Assembly: GCA_015068305.1 (NCBI GenBank)
Contig: SVKV01000016.1
Coordinates: forward strand, 1 to 42,250
Source of the DNA: Oscillospiraceae bacterium
GTDB lineage: Bacteria > Bacillota > Clostridia > Oscillospirales > Oscillospiraceae
DNA length: 42,250 nucleotides
Direction of reading: 5' to 3'
Part shown: positions 7,231 through 14,468 of the stretch, in pieces
Layout of the letters: each line of letters starts with the position of its first letter
Position numbering within the stretch: position 1 is the first letter of the stretch
Program-made: the position numbers and the translations under genes
Notes under the pieces: model-generated
Told to the model about the DNA's origin: nothing
Seen by the model: only the letters and a program-made list of their open reading frames with translations
The model's database searches: none

Positions 7231-8418
7231 TTAGTCCAGGACGGGAGTCCAGGCCAGGCCCATGATTTCGTCAACATTGTCCATGTTGGTGATCAGACCC
7301 AGACGGACATAACGGCCCACCACGTCCTTCAGAGTGGTAGCGGTGAAGTCCTGAGCCAGACCGAACTGCAGGGAGTTGTTGATCATGACGTTCATGTCGA
7401 AGTCGCCGCCGTTCCAACCGCGGTCCAGCAGCAGCTGAGTAGCGTCAGCATTGTTCTCACGCATCCAGGAGTGAGCCTTCTGAACAGCCTGAACGATCTT
7501 CTTGGCATGGACAGGGTTCTCCTGAACGAAGGTACGGTTCATAGCGATGACGCAGCAGTTCTCATCCTGGAAGTCGGAGTCCAGCAGGGAACGGACAGCG
7601 CGCAGCTTGCCTTCCTTAACCATGGCGTATGCGAAGGTATCGGACAGCAGGCAGGCAGAGATCTCACCGCGCTCCATAGCAGCGACGCAGGCGTCGGAGG
7701 AAACCTGGGTCAGGGTGACATCCTTCTGAGGATCGATGCCGTCAGCATCCAGCAGCAGGCAGGTGATGTTGTAGTCGGAAGCACCGATGCCGTTGGGGAC
7801 AGAGATCTGGGTGCCCTTCAGGTCAGCAGTGGTCTTGTAGGGGGAATCAGCCAGGACGTACAGGGTCTTGCAGCCGATGTGAGCGCCGCCGACGAAGGTC
7901 AGGTCAACGCCGTTGGTGATGGGAACCAGCATGGTAGCGATGTGGCCAACAGCGATGGTAGCCTGCTGGGTGCCCAGAGCTTCGGTGTAGGAAGTGCCCT
8001 TGAAGCCTTCAGCGGTCAGGCCGGCCTCGGTGTAGTAGCCCAGGTCATCAGCCACGGTGGGGCCGGAGGTGCAGCCGTCGGACATATAGAACAGGACGGG
8101 CTGGCCGTAAGCGGGCTCCTTCTCCATAGCTGCCTTCTCATCGGCAGTGGGGGTCAGGTCGAAGTTAGCCATGTCAATGGCACGCTCGGGCATGTCAACG
8201 GGGGTGAACAGAGCTTCCCAGTTACCGGACTCGAAAGCCTCGACGCAGTCCATGTGGACATCGGAAACGTTGACTTCCACTTCAACGCCGTCCTGGCCCA
8301 TTTCGATCTGGCCGTCGTTGTTCAGGTCGCCAGCCAGCTCGCCCTCTTCCTTGGGAGCGCAGGCAGCCATGGACAGAACCATGACCAGAGCCAGCAGCAG
8401 TGCAAGAATCTTCTTCAT
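7231..8418 (-). CDS. ABC importer substrate-binding lipoprotein, nitrate/sulfonate/taurine-type
   Basis: This is a membrane-anchored binding protein of an ABC importer. The signal peptide MKKILALLLALVMVLSMAAC is cut before lipid-carrying Cys20. Residues 21-110 form an unusual N-terminal extension that includes DLNNDGQIE (31-39), a dockerin/EF-hand-like calcium loop. The binding fold starts near VLFYMSDGCTSGPTVADDLGYYTEAGL and contains the family hallmark ALGTQQATIAVGHIATML and DLKGTQISVPNGIGASDYN, as in SsuA/NMT1-type proteins. The ligand cannot be assigned. GAGGAG precedes the ATG. It is the last gene of permease-ATPase-binding protein, 64 bp after the ATPase. Confidence 0.88.
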   Translation of the reverse strand: MKKILALLLALVMVLSMAACAPKEEGELAGDLNNDGQIEMGQDGVEVEVNVSDVHMDCVEAFESGNWEALFTPVDMPERAIDMANFDLTPTADEKAAMEKEPAYGQPVLFYMSDGCTSGPTVADDLGYYTEAGLTAEGFKGTSYTEALGTQQATIAVGHIATMLVPITNGVDLTFVGGAHIGCKTLYVLADSPYKTTADLKGTQISVPNGIGASDYNITCLLLDADGIDPQKDVTLTQVSSDACVAAMERGEISACLLSDTFAYAMVKEGKLRAVRSLLDSDFQDENCCVIAMNRTFVQENPVHAKKIVQAVQKAHSWMRENNADATQLLLDRGWNGGDFDMNVMINNSLQFGLAQDFTATTLKDVVGRYVRLGLITNMDNVDEIMGLAWTPVLD

Positions 8419-8482
8419 GTGTGTTTTCTCCTCTTATAAGTATTTTTATTCAAATGCGGTTTTACCGCAAGTTGAAACGGTT

Positions 8483-9259
8483 TTATTCGCCCTTCTTGCC
8501 GGCGAAGTGGAGCTTATTCAGAATATCGTTACGGTATTCCACAAATTCCCGGCTGGAGCGGTCTCTGGGGAAGGGCAGCTCGATCTTGATATCGGCAATG
8601 ACACGGCCGGGATGGGCATCCATAACCAGAACCCGGGTGCCCATGTAGATGGCCTCGTCCACATCGTGGGTGACCATCAGTGCCAGCTGCTGTTTTTCCT
8701 GCCAGATCTTCAGAATTTCATCCTGCATATTCATGCGGGTGAAGGCGTCCAGTGCGCCCAGGGGCTCGTCCAGCAGCAAAATTTCGGGCTCATTGATCAG
8801 GGAACGGACCAGCGCAACACGCTGGGCCATACCGCCGGACAGCTGGCCGGGGTAGTCGGTGCGGAAGTTCTGGAGGCCGATGATCTCGATCATCTTCTCC
8901 ACCTTGTCCTCATTGCCCTTGAGCTTGCCCTGCATCTTCAGAGAGAAGGCAATGTTGTCGTAAACAGTCAGCCAGGGGAAGAGCGTTGCCTTCTGGAACA
9001 TCATGCCCCGCTCGGGACCGGGATCGCCGATTTCCTTGCCGTTGACGGTGAGCTGACCGGTGGTGGGCTTAATGAGGCCCGCAACCAGACGAAGCATGGT
9101 GGACTTGCCGCAGCCGGAGGGTCCGACCATACTGATAAACTCGCCGCTTTCCATGGAGGTGGTGACGCTGGTCAGGGCATGGGTAACCTCGTCGGTTTCA
9201 ATTTTTGCAAAGCTCTTGGATACATTCTCCAGCTTCAGAGTTACTTTCTTCTTATCCAT
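8483..9259 (-). CDS. ABC importer ATPase (SsuB/TauB/NrtD-type)
   Basis: This 258-residue cytoplasmic ATPase powers the neighbouring importer. Walker A is GPSGCGKST, the signature is LSGGMAQRVAL, Walker B is ILLLDEPLGALD and the switch histidine is in MVTHDVDEA. Around Walker A and the Q-loop it has MMFQKATLFPWLTVYDNI, typical of the nitrate/sulfonate/taurine branch. Its start overlaps the permease stop by one base (TAATG), so the two are translationally coupled. Confidence 0.94.
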   Translation of the reverse strand: MDKKKVTLKLENVSKSFAKIETDEVTHALTSVTTSMESGEFISMVGPSGCGKSTMLRLVAGLIKPTTGQLTVNGKEIGDPGPERGMMFQKATLFPWLTVYDNIAFSLKMQGKLKGNEDKVEKMIEIIGLQNFRTDYPGQLSGGMAQRVALVRSLINEPEILLLDEPLGALDAFTRMNMQDEILKIWQEKQQLALMVTHDVDEAIYMGTRVLVMDAHPGRVIADIKIELPFPRDRSSREFVEYRNDILNKLHFAGKKGE

Positions 9260-10311
9260 TACTTTTCAGCTCCAATCTGCCAGCGCAGCACATAGCGCTT
9301 GACGGCGTCCAGAGATTTGGTAACGACGGTGAAGATGATGCAGATGACGAACAGAGCTGCGAACATCTTGTCATAGCTGGCCCAGGATTTGGACCAGTTC
9401 ATGTACCAGCCCAGGCCGGACTTGACGCCCAGCATTTCTGCGATCATAATGGCCACGCAGGAAGAGCTCATTGCCTGGGTCATACCGGAGAGAATGGAGG
9501 GCATGGCATGGGGAATTGCCACATTGAACACCAGCTGACGGTTGGTTGCGCCCAGAGTACGGGCAGCTTCAAAGAAGTCCTTGTCCACATTGGCGATGCC
9601 GTTCATGGAAGCCACGGTAACGGCAAACCAGGAACCCAGCGCGATGACGAAGACGGCGCCGCCGAAGAGGGTACGGGCAACGACCATCATGATGGGGATC
9701 CAGGTGGAGGTGGGGATAGGGCCCAGGAACTTGATGATGGGATCCACCCAGTAGCGGCACTTCTTGGAGTAGCCGCAGAGGATACCGGTAACCAGGCCCA
9801 GGGACACACCGCTGAAATAACCCAGGAACAGCAGATACAGGGTGTGAACCGTACACTCTGCGATCATCTTATAGTCCTTGATGGCCGCATTCAGCACGAA
9901 GTTCAGACAGGGAACGAAGGGCTGGGTCAGAATGCCGGTCTTCAGAGTCAGATAGTCATAGACCGCCAGCAGCAGATACAGGGCAGCAAACAGGGGTGCT
10001 TTGTACCGCAGCTTCTCATAGGGAGTCTTATCACCCTTCATCCGTTTGAAAGCTGCATACCAGCCATACACATTGTAGGCAAGCACAGCAATGATCAGAC
10101 AGGTCAGATACACGCCGGGATTTGCGTTTCTGCCCTTGTCCGGAATCAGCGTGTACTCCAGGATTGCAATGATGCCGCAAACCAGGGGCAGGATCATAAT
10201 GATCAGTTCAAAAAAGCGCTGCACAGGCGTCAGCTTCTTCTGTTCCAGTTCCTTCAGCTGCTGCCGGGTCAGATTCTGGAGCTGATTGGGATCAACCGTA
10301 TTGGATGCCAT
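9259..10311 (-). CDS. ABC importer permease (SsuC/TauC-type)
   Basis: This 350-residue membrane subunit has a BPD_transp_1 core in the C-terminal 220 residues. The coupling-helix motif is EAARTLGATNRQLVFNVAIPHAMPSI, where the ATPase docks. The N-terminal 130 residues add a cytoplasmic polar start (NQLQNLTRQQLKELEQKK) and two or three extra membrane segments (LIIMILPLVCGIIAILEY, LTCLIIAVLAYNVYGWYAAF), so it is longer than the usual 250-residue SsuC. AGGAGGG lies 8 bp before the ATG. It is the first gene of its operon. Confidence 0.9.
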   Translation of the reverse strand: MASNTVDPNQLQNLTRQQLKELEQKKLTPVQRFFELIIMILPLVCGIIAILEYTLIPDKGRNANPGVYLTCLIIAVLAYNVYGWYAAFKRMKGDKTPYEKLRYKAPLFAALYLLLAVYDYLTLKTGILTQPFVPCLNFVLNAAIKDYKMIAECTVHTLYLLFLGYFSGVSLGLVTGILCGYSKKCRYWVDPIIKFLGPIPTSTWIPIMMVVARTLFGGAVFVIALGSWFAVTVASMNGIANVDKDFFEAARTLGATNRQLVFNVAIPHAMPSILSGMTQAMSSSCVAIMIAEMLGVKSGLGWYMNWSKSWASYDKMFAALFVICIIFTVVTKSLDAVKRYVLRWQIGAEK

Positions 10312-10677
10312 GGATTTTCCCTCCTGTTTTCAATTTATATCCGGAAAAATGCTGCCTTTGGCATACTATCCCGTATAAATTCATTACTATATACAATTAC
10401 CATATCGACTTTTAAAAGTAAAATAGCATTTTCCGAACAATCAAAGCAGCTTATCATATTATTCTATGAATCCCCATATTTTCTATATAAATCCAAATAT
10501 CCCAACATTTCCGACCCCTTTTCCGGTGATTTGGGGATATTCGCAGAACATCCGCCCCTCCGGACAGTCCCTATGCAGCCGTCATTAATTATTTCTTTCG
10601 TTAATATTTATTCATGGTTTATTCCATTTTTATCTAAATACTGCGCCGGGTCAGATCCCCCGCTTCCGGAAATTAAT
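10312..10677. other. AT-rich divergent intergenic region
   Basis: No gene is seen. It separates the leftward ABC importer operon from the rightward small membrane protein. It contains an inverted repeat AATATCCC (10496-10503) / GGGATATT (10534-10541), nested with CCAAAT (10493-10498) / ATTTGG (10529-10534). I see several TATA-like hexamers for the leftward operon but cannot choose one -35/-10 pair. Confidence 0.6.
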
Positions 10678-10726
10678 ATTTCAGAAACATAATATAAGCA
10701 TTTCGGAAGCAGCGGGCCGGTAGAAT
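10678..10726 (+). promoter_or_regulatory. Three 11-bp repeats plus -10: putative response-regulator box, copy A
   Basis: Three consecutive 11-mers run from 10678 to 10710: ATTTCAGAAAC, ATAATATAAGC and ATTTCGGAAGC. Ten bp further is the -10 TAGAAT (10721-10726). The position of a -35 hexamer (10698-10703) reads GCATTT and lies in the repeats, as in activator-dependent promoters of PhoB type. A 49-bp element with 36 identical positions and the same spacing occurs at 14380-14428. Confidence 0.7.
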
Positions 10727-10760
10727 GGGGCCATCAAATGGAACAAGGAGTACGAACGAA

Positions 10761-11126
10761 ATGAAAAAATCTGCTTTTATCAATCTGATGGTGGGTACTG
10801 TGGGCGGTCTGCTGTTTGCTCTGGGCATGTGCATGTGCCTGCTGCCCGAATGGAATGCTTTCAACATCGGTGTGGTCTGCACCGCCGTCGGCGCTGCGGT
10901 CCTGCTGATCCAGGGCATTGTGGCCTGGGCCCGCTCCGGCCGGAAGGTCCGGATCAACTGGAAGCTCACCGGCAAGATCCTCTTCGGTGTTTTCGGCGCA
11001 CTGGTGCTGGGTGTGGGCATGTGCATGATCATGGTGTGGAAGCTGATGCTGCCCGGCATCGCTGTGGGCATTGTGGGCATCCTGCTTCTGCTGATGCTGA
11101 TCCCCATGTTCCTGGGACTGAAATAA
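10761..11126 (+). CDS. Small four-helix membrane protein with GxGMCM motifs
   Basis: This 121-residue protein has two similar halves, each a pair of membrane helices: GGLLFALGMCMCLLPEW...VCTAVGAAVLLIQGIVAWA and GVFGALVLGVGMCMIMVW...GIAVGIVGILLLLMLIPMF. The halves are joined by a basic loop (RSGRKVRINWKLTGK). The GxGMCM signature is shared with the protein at 13953, and with small proteins in gut Clostridia that databases sometimes label dihydropteridine reductase without apparent basis. The ATG at 10761 follows AAGGAG by 11 bp; an upstream ATG at 10725 lies on the -10 element. It has its own regulated promoter and terminator. Confidence 0.82.
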   Translation: MKKSAFINLMVGTVGGLLFALGMCMCLLPEWNAFNIGVVCTAVGAAVLLIQGIVAWARSGRKVRINWKLTGKILFGVFGALVLGVGMCMIMVWKLMLPGIAVGIVGILLLLMLIPMFLGLK

Positions 11127-11151
11127 GGCCCTTGGGTCCATACAAACCGAA

Positions 11152-11186
11152 AAGCCGCAGAAGATAATCTTCTGCGGCTTCTTTTT
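11152..11186 (+). terminator. Terminator of small membrane protein gene
   Basis: A perfect 13-bp stem AAGCCGCAGAAGA (11152-11164) with 11168-11180 and a 3-nt loop, followed by CTTTTTG. Confidence 0.92.
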
Positions 11187-11197
11187 GCAAACAAAAC

Positions 11198-11226
11198 TTT
11201 AACATTCGTCTGTTAGGATATATAAT
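11198..11226 (+). promoter_or_regulatory. Promoter of the two-component operon
   Basis: -10 TATAAT (11221-11226) has a weak -35 TTTAAC (11198-11203) at 17 bp. I find no clear copy of the 11-bp repeat box here. Confidence 0.6.
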
Positions 11227-11254
11227 AAATTCAAGTATTTTCGGAGGTAGCATG

Positions 11255-11926
11255 ATGTTTCAGATTTTAGTTGTGGAAGATGATAAGGATTTGAACCGCA
11301 CCGTGTGTGCATTCTTAAATTCCAGCGGCTACAGGGCCACCGGCTGCTTCAGTGCCACCGATGCCTATGACGCCATGTACGACCATGTTTTCGACCTGAT
11401 TGTGTCGGACATTATGATGCCCGGCATCGACGGCTTTGAATTTGCCAGAACGGTGCGCAGTCTCAACCAGGATATCCCCATTCTCTTCATGACCGCCCGG
11501 GACGATTTTGCCTCCAAGCAGCGGGGCTACCGGATCGGCGTGGACGATTACATGGTCAAGCCCATCGATCTGGACGAGCTGTTCCTGCGGATCGGCGCGC
11601 TGCTGCGCCGGGCCAAGATCGCCTCCTCCCGGAAGCTGGAAGTGGGCAGCTTCGCCATGGACATGGATGAGCACACCGCCACCCTGGCAGGGGAAGAGAT
11701 CCCCCTGACCAACCGGGAGTTCAACATTCTCTATAAGCTCCTGTCCTATCCCAAGAAGACCTTCACCCGGCAGCAGCTGATGGACGAATTCTGGGATGCC
11801 GACACCGACACCGCTCCCCGGGCTGTGGATGTTTATATGACCAAGCTCCGCAGCAAGCTTTCCGGCTGTGAGGATTTTGAGATCAAGACCGTTCACGGGC
11901 TGGGCTACAAGGCGGTGATCAAATGA
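11255..11926 (+). CDS. OmpR-family response regulator
   Basis: This 223-residue two-component transcription factor has a receiver domain (1-115) with the acidic pair in VVEDDKD, phospho-acceptor Asp52 (DLIVSDIMMPG), MTARDD, and the switch lysine in YMVKPID. The winged-helix DNA-binding domain runs from LTNREFNILYKLLSYP to SGCEDFEIKTVHGLGYKAV. Two in-frame ATGs stand at 11252 and 11255; GGAGG at 11243-11247 gives 7-bp spacing for the second, which I prefer. The stop overlaps the kinase start by 4 bp. Predicted to bind direct repeats, possibly the 11-bp repeats at 10678 and 14380. Confidence 0.95.
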   Translation: MFQILVVEDDKDLNRTVCAFLNSSGYRATGCFSATDAYDAMYDHVFDLIVSDIMMPGIDGFEFARTVRSLNQDIPILFMTARDDFASKQRGYRIGVDDYMVKPIDLDELFLRIGALLRRAKIASSRKLEVGSFAMDMDEHTATLAGEEIPLTNREFNILYKLLSYPKKTFTRQQLMDEFWDADTDTAPRAVDVYMTKLRSKLSGCEDFEIKTVHGLGYKAVIK

Positions 11927-12993
11927 GGAAGCCTAAATTCAAGCAGGTGATGCGCTCCATCAATCACTATATCGTGTTTTTCCTGCTGGTGGCCTTTGTG
12001 GTCACCTGCTGCATGATGCTGTTCGTGACCACCCTGGCCAACACCATGGGTCTGGTTTTTAATAAGGATAACATCGCCGCGGCAGCCAAACTGACCTTCG
12101 GCAATGTGATTCTGATCACAGCGCTTTTCGGCAGCATCGACCATTACCGCCGGAAAACGATGGTGGAACGGCCGGTAAAACAGATTCTGGAAGCTGCAGA
12201 TAAAATCATGCAGGGAGATTTCTCTGTCAGAATCGAAAAGGTGGCAGATTTTGCCGGTGAGACCGGCTTCAATGAGATCATCAAGGCCATCAATGCCATG
12301 ACCGCAGAGCTCCAGGGCACCGAAACCCTGCGCACGGATTTCATCGCCAATGTGTCCCATGAGCTGAAGACCCCTCTGGCAGTCATGGGCAATTACGCCA
12401 CCATGCTTCAGCAGCCCGGCATCACCGATGAAGAACGCCGGGAGTATGCCAAGTCCATTTCCGAATCCGCCCGGCGGCTGGCCCAGCTGATCACCAACAT
12501 TCTGAAGCTGAACAAGCTGGAAAATCAGCAGATTTTCCCCCAGAACGAGGAATTTGACCTGGGCGAGCTGCTCTGCGCCTGTCTGCTCCAGTTTGAGGAT
12601 GCCTGGGAGGAGAAGGAGCTGGACATTGAAACGGACATCGAAGATGATGTCCGCATCCGGTCCGATGCGGAGCTTCTGAGTCTGGTGTGGAACAATCTGA
12701 TTTCCAATGCTGTCAAGTTCACCCCCCGGGGGGGCACCGTAGGTGTCCGGCTGAAAACGGAGGGAGATCAGGTGGTCGTGTCCGTCAGCGACACCGGCTG
12801 CGGCATAAAGCCGGAGGTGGGCCAGCATATTTTTGAAAAATTCTACCAGGGCGACACCTCCCATGCCACCCAGGGAAACGGCCTGGGTCTGGCACTGGTG
12901 AAGCGGGTGGTGGATATTTTCAGCGGCGAGATCGGCGTTCAGAGTGTCTACGGCAAGGGCAGTACCTTCACCGTGAAGTTCCGGAGGGGCTGA
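11923..12993 (+). CDS. Membrane sensor histidine kinase
   Basis: This 356-residue kinase has two N-terminal membrane helices (HYIVFFLLVAFVVTCCMMLFV and LTFGNVILITALFG) with only a very short outer loop, so it probably senses within or close to the membrane. A HAMP-like linker (ERPVKQILEAADKIMQGDFSVRIE) follows. The phosphorylated His146 is in NVSHELKTP, then come the N box (LISNAVKFTPRGG), G1 (VSDTGCGIKPE), F box (FEKFYQGD) and G2 (GNGLGLALVKR). Short-looped kinases of this kind often serve in envelope stress or antimicrobial-peptide responses, together with a membrane partner such as the next gene product. Confidence 0.95.
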   Translation: MRKPKFKQVMRSINHYIVFFLLVAFVVTCCMMLFVTTLANTMGLVFNKDNIAAAAKLTFGNVILITALFGSIDHYRRKTMVERPVKQILEAADKIMQGDFSVRIEKVADFAGETGFNEIIKAINAMTAELQGTETLRTDFIANVSHELKTPLAVMGNYATMLQQPGITDEERREYAKSISESARRLAQLITNILKLNKLENQQIFPQNEEFDLGELLCACLLQFEDAWEEKELDIETDIEDDVRIRSDAELLSLVWNNLISNAVKFTPRGGTVGVRLKTEGDQVVVSVSDTGCGIKPEVGQHIFEKFYQGDTSHATQGNGLGLALVKRVVDIFSGEIGVQSVYGKGSTFTVKFRRG

Positions 12994-12994
12994 T

Positions 12995-13960
12995 ATGAAA
13001 AACATTCCTTTTTCCGAATACTGGCAGGCCTTCCTCCGCTGGAAGGGCTGGCGTATCTGCAGCCGATTCTTTGTCCGCTGCTGGAAGGCAGTTGCCGGCT
13101 GGGCCGGCTGGCAGAAGATCTTTTGTATCCCCTTTCCGGTTTTGCTGGTAATGGGCATTGCTTCCGGCGCCGGGCTGATTCTGGTCTTTGTCCGGGGTCT
13201 GGAGCAGACGGTTCCGGCATACATCCTGTATGCGGTTTCTGCCTACACACTGACCGGCCTTTGCATCCGGTTTCCCGGGGCTTTCCGGGCCGGAAAGGCA
13301 TGGCTTACCCGGCACCCCAAAATCGCCGGGCTTCTGAAAAATGCAGAATTCAAATTCCGGCTGGAGCTGTACTTTGAGCAGCTGATCAACTTCAGCTACG
13401 GCATTTTCAAGATTGCCTCCGGCATCATTCTGGGCTCTGCCTGGATCGGCTGCGACGGCATCTACAATCTGACCCAGGCGCTGATCCAGCTGTTTCAGAT
13501 CCTCCGGCGGAAAAAGGCGGAAAACCTGCTGCAGCAGTGGAAATCCTACCGGTTCTGCGGCTTTCTGATCCTGCTGATGCATCTGACACTGACGGGCATC
13601 GTCTTTCAGATGGTCAACTGGAACCGGGCGGAGGACCAGGGGCAGATCATGGTCATCGCCACGGCGGCCTTTGCATTCTACAAATTCACCGGCAGCTTCT
13701 GGGACCTGGCCAGGGACCGGAAGCACACCCGGCCGGTGGATTCTTCCGTCCGGATGCTGGATCTGGCCCAGGCCATCTTTGCCATGTTTTCTCTGCAGGC
13801 CAGTATGTTCCACACCTTCGGTACCGGTGAAAGCTGGGAGCAGCTGATGAATCTGATCACCGGCTGCGCCGTCTGTCTGCTGATCGTATCCATGGGCATT
13901 TACATGATCCGCAGAGCCAACCGGGAAATCAAGAAACTACAGGAGGTACCCCATGGATAA
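12995..13960 (+). CDS. Multi-pass membrane protein in two-component operon, unknown function
   Basis: I do not recognise this 321-residue protein. It has an aromatic/basic N-terminus (FLRWKGWRICSRFFVRCWKAVAGWAGW) and about six hydrophobic helices (FPVLLVMGIASGAGLILVFV, ILYAVSAYTLTGLCI, FCGFLILLMHLTLTGIVFQMV, IMVIATAAFAFYKF, LDLAQAIFAMFSLQASMF and LITGCAVCLLIVSMGIYMI). Conserved-looking charged stretches such as HPKIAGLLKNAEFKFRLELYFEQLINFSYGIFK lie between helices. The ATG is 1 bp after the kinase stop and the end overlaps the next gene by 8 bp, so it is certainly in the operon. It could be the signal partner of the kinase. Confidence 0.75.
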   Translation: MKNIPFSEYWQAFLRWKGWRICSRFFVRCWKAVAGWAGWQKIFCIPFPVLLVMGIASGAGLILVFVRGLEQTVPAYILYAVSAYTLTGLCIRFPGAFRAGKAWLTRHPKIAGLLKNAEFKFRLELYFEQLINFSYGIFKIASGIILGSAWIGCDGIYNLTQALIQLFQILRRKKAENLLQQWKSYRFCGFLILLMHLTLTGIVFQMVNWNRAEDQGQIMVIATAAFAFYKFTGSFWDLARDRKHTRPVDSSVRMLDLAQAIFAMFSLQASMFHTFGTGESWEQLMNLITGCAVCLLIVSMGIYMIRRANREIKKLQEVPHG

Positions 13961-14339
13961 TAACCATTCCTTTGAATATAACTACTCCGCCGCCCAGAAG
14001 CAGGAGGTGGAGGCTATCCGGAAGAAATACCTTCCCAAAGAGGAGGACAAAATGGAGCAGCTGCGCCGGCTCCACCACTCCGCCACCCAAAAGGCCCAGG
14101 CCGCATCTATCGCCCTGGGTATCATCGGCACGCTGATTTTCGGCCTTGGCCTGAGCCTGTGTCTGACGGAGCTGTCCGGTTTTCTGGGGGGAACTGCCAT
14201 GTTTGTGGGCATTCCCGTAGGACTTGGGGGTCTTGTGATGCTGGCCCTTGCCTATCCGGTGTACAATACCGTCCTCAGGCGGGAGCGGAAAAAAATCGCG
14301 CCGGAGATCCTCCGGCTGACGGAGGAACTTCTGAAATAA
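13953..14339 (+). CDS. Small membrane protein with N-terminal cytoplasmic helix (GxG..C family)
   Basis: This 128-residue protein begins with a charged region (EVEAIRKKYLPKEEDKMEQLRRLHHSATQKAQAAS, residues 18-52), followed by two membrane helices (IALGIIGTLIFGLGLSLCL and GTAMFVGIPVGLGGLVMLALAYPVY) and a basic tail. The EAIRKKYLPKEEDKMEQLRRLD-type segment is widespread in gut Clostridia, in proteins that are sometimes labelled dihydropteridine reductase; no reductase motif is visible. The membrane part resembles that of the 10761 protein. It is the last gene of the two-component operon. Confidence 0.82.
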   Translation: MDNNHSFEYNYSAAQKQEVEAIRKKYLPKEEDKMEQLRRLHHSATQKAQAASIALGIIGTLIFGLGLSLCLTELSGFLGGTAMFVGIPVGLGGLVMLALAYPVYNTVLRRERKKIAPEILRLTEELLK

Positions 14340-14342
14340 AGA

Positions 14343-14376
14343 AAAAGGGATTTGCAGGAGCCTGCAAATCCCTTTT
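14343..14376 (+). terminator. Terminator of the two-component operon
   Basis: A perfect 16-bp stem AAAAGGGATTTGCAGG (14343-14358) with 14361-14376 and a 2-nt loop. The T-run is the stem's own 3' end. Confidence 0.88.
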
Positions 14377-14379
14377 AAC

Positions 14380-14428
14380 ATCTCGGAAACAAAAGTTAAG
14401 CATTTCGGAATCATCGTTGGAGTAGACT
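14380..14428 (+). promoter_or_regulatory. Three 11-bp repeats plus -10: putative response-regulator box, copy B
   Basis: The 11-mers ATCTCGGAAAC, AAAAGTTAAGC and ATTTCGGAATC fill 14380-14412. The -10 TAGACT (14423-14428) is 10 bp further. It shares an uninterrupted 14-mer TAAGCATTTCGGAA with copy A at 10678, in the same position relative to the -10. Confidence 0.7.
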
Positions 14429-14468
14429 GTGTTCATCAACTGGCGAATTCATTTAAGGAGTTTTTTCA

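Noticed and set aside
10493..10541. Inverted repeats in the divergent spacer as an operator
   Set aside because: They are nested and rearranged (CCAAAT/ATTTGG and AATATCCC/GGGATATT) and not placed near a promoter I can define. Noted in the region entry but not promoted to a finding.
11182..11226. Third copy of the 11-bp repeat box before the response regulator gene
   Set aside because: TTTTTGCAAAC and AAAACTTTAAC superficially fit, but they lie 7 bp out of register relative to the -10 and lack the TTTCGGAA core.
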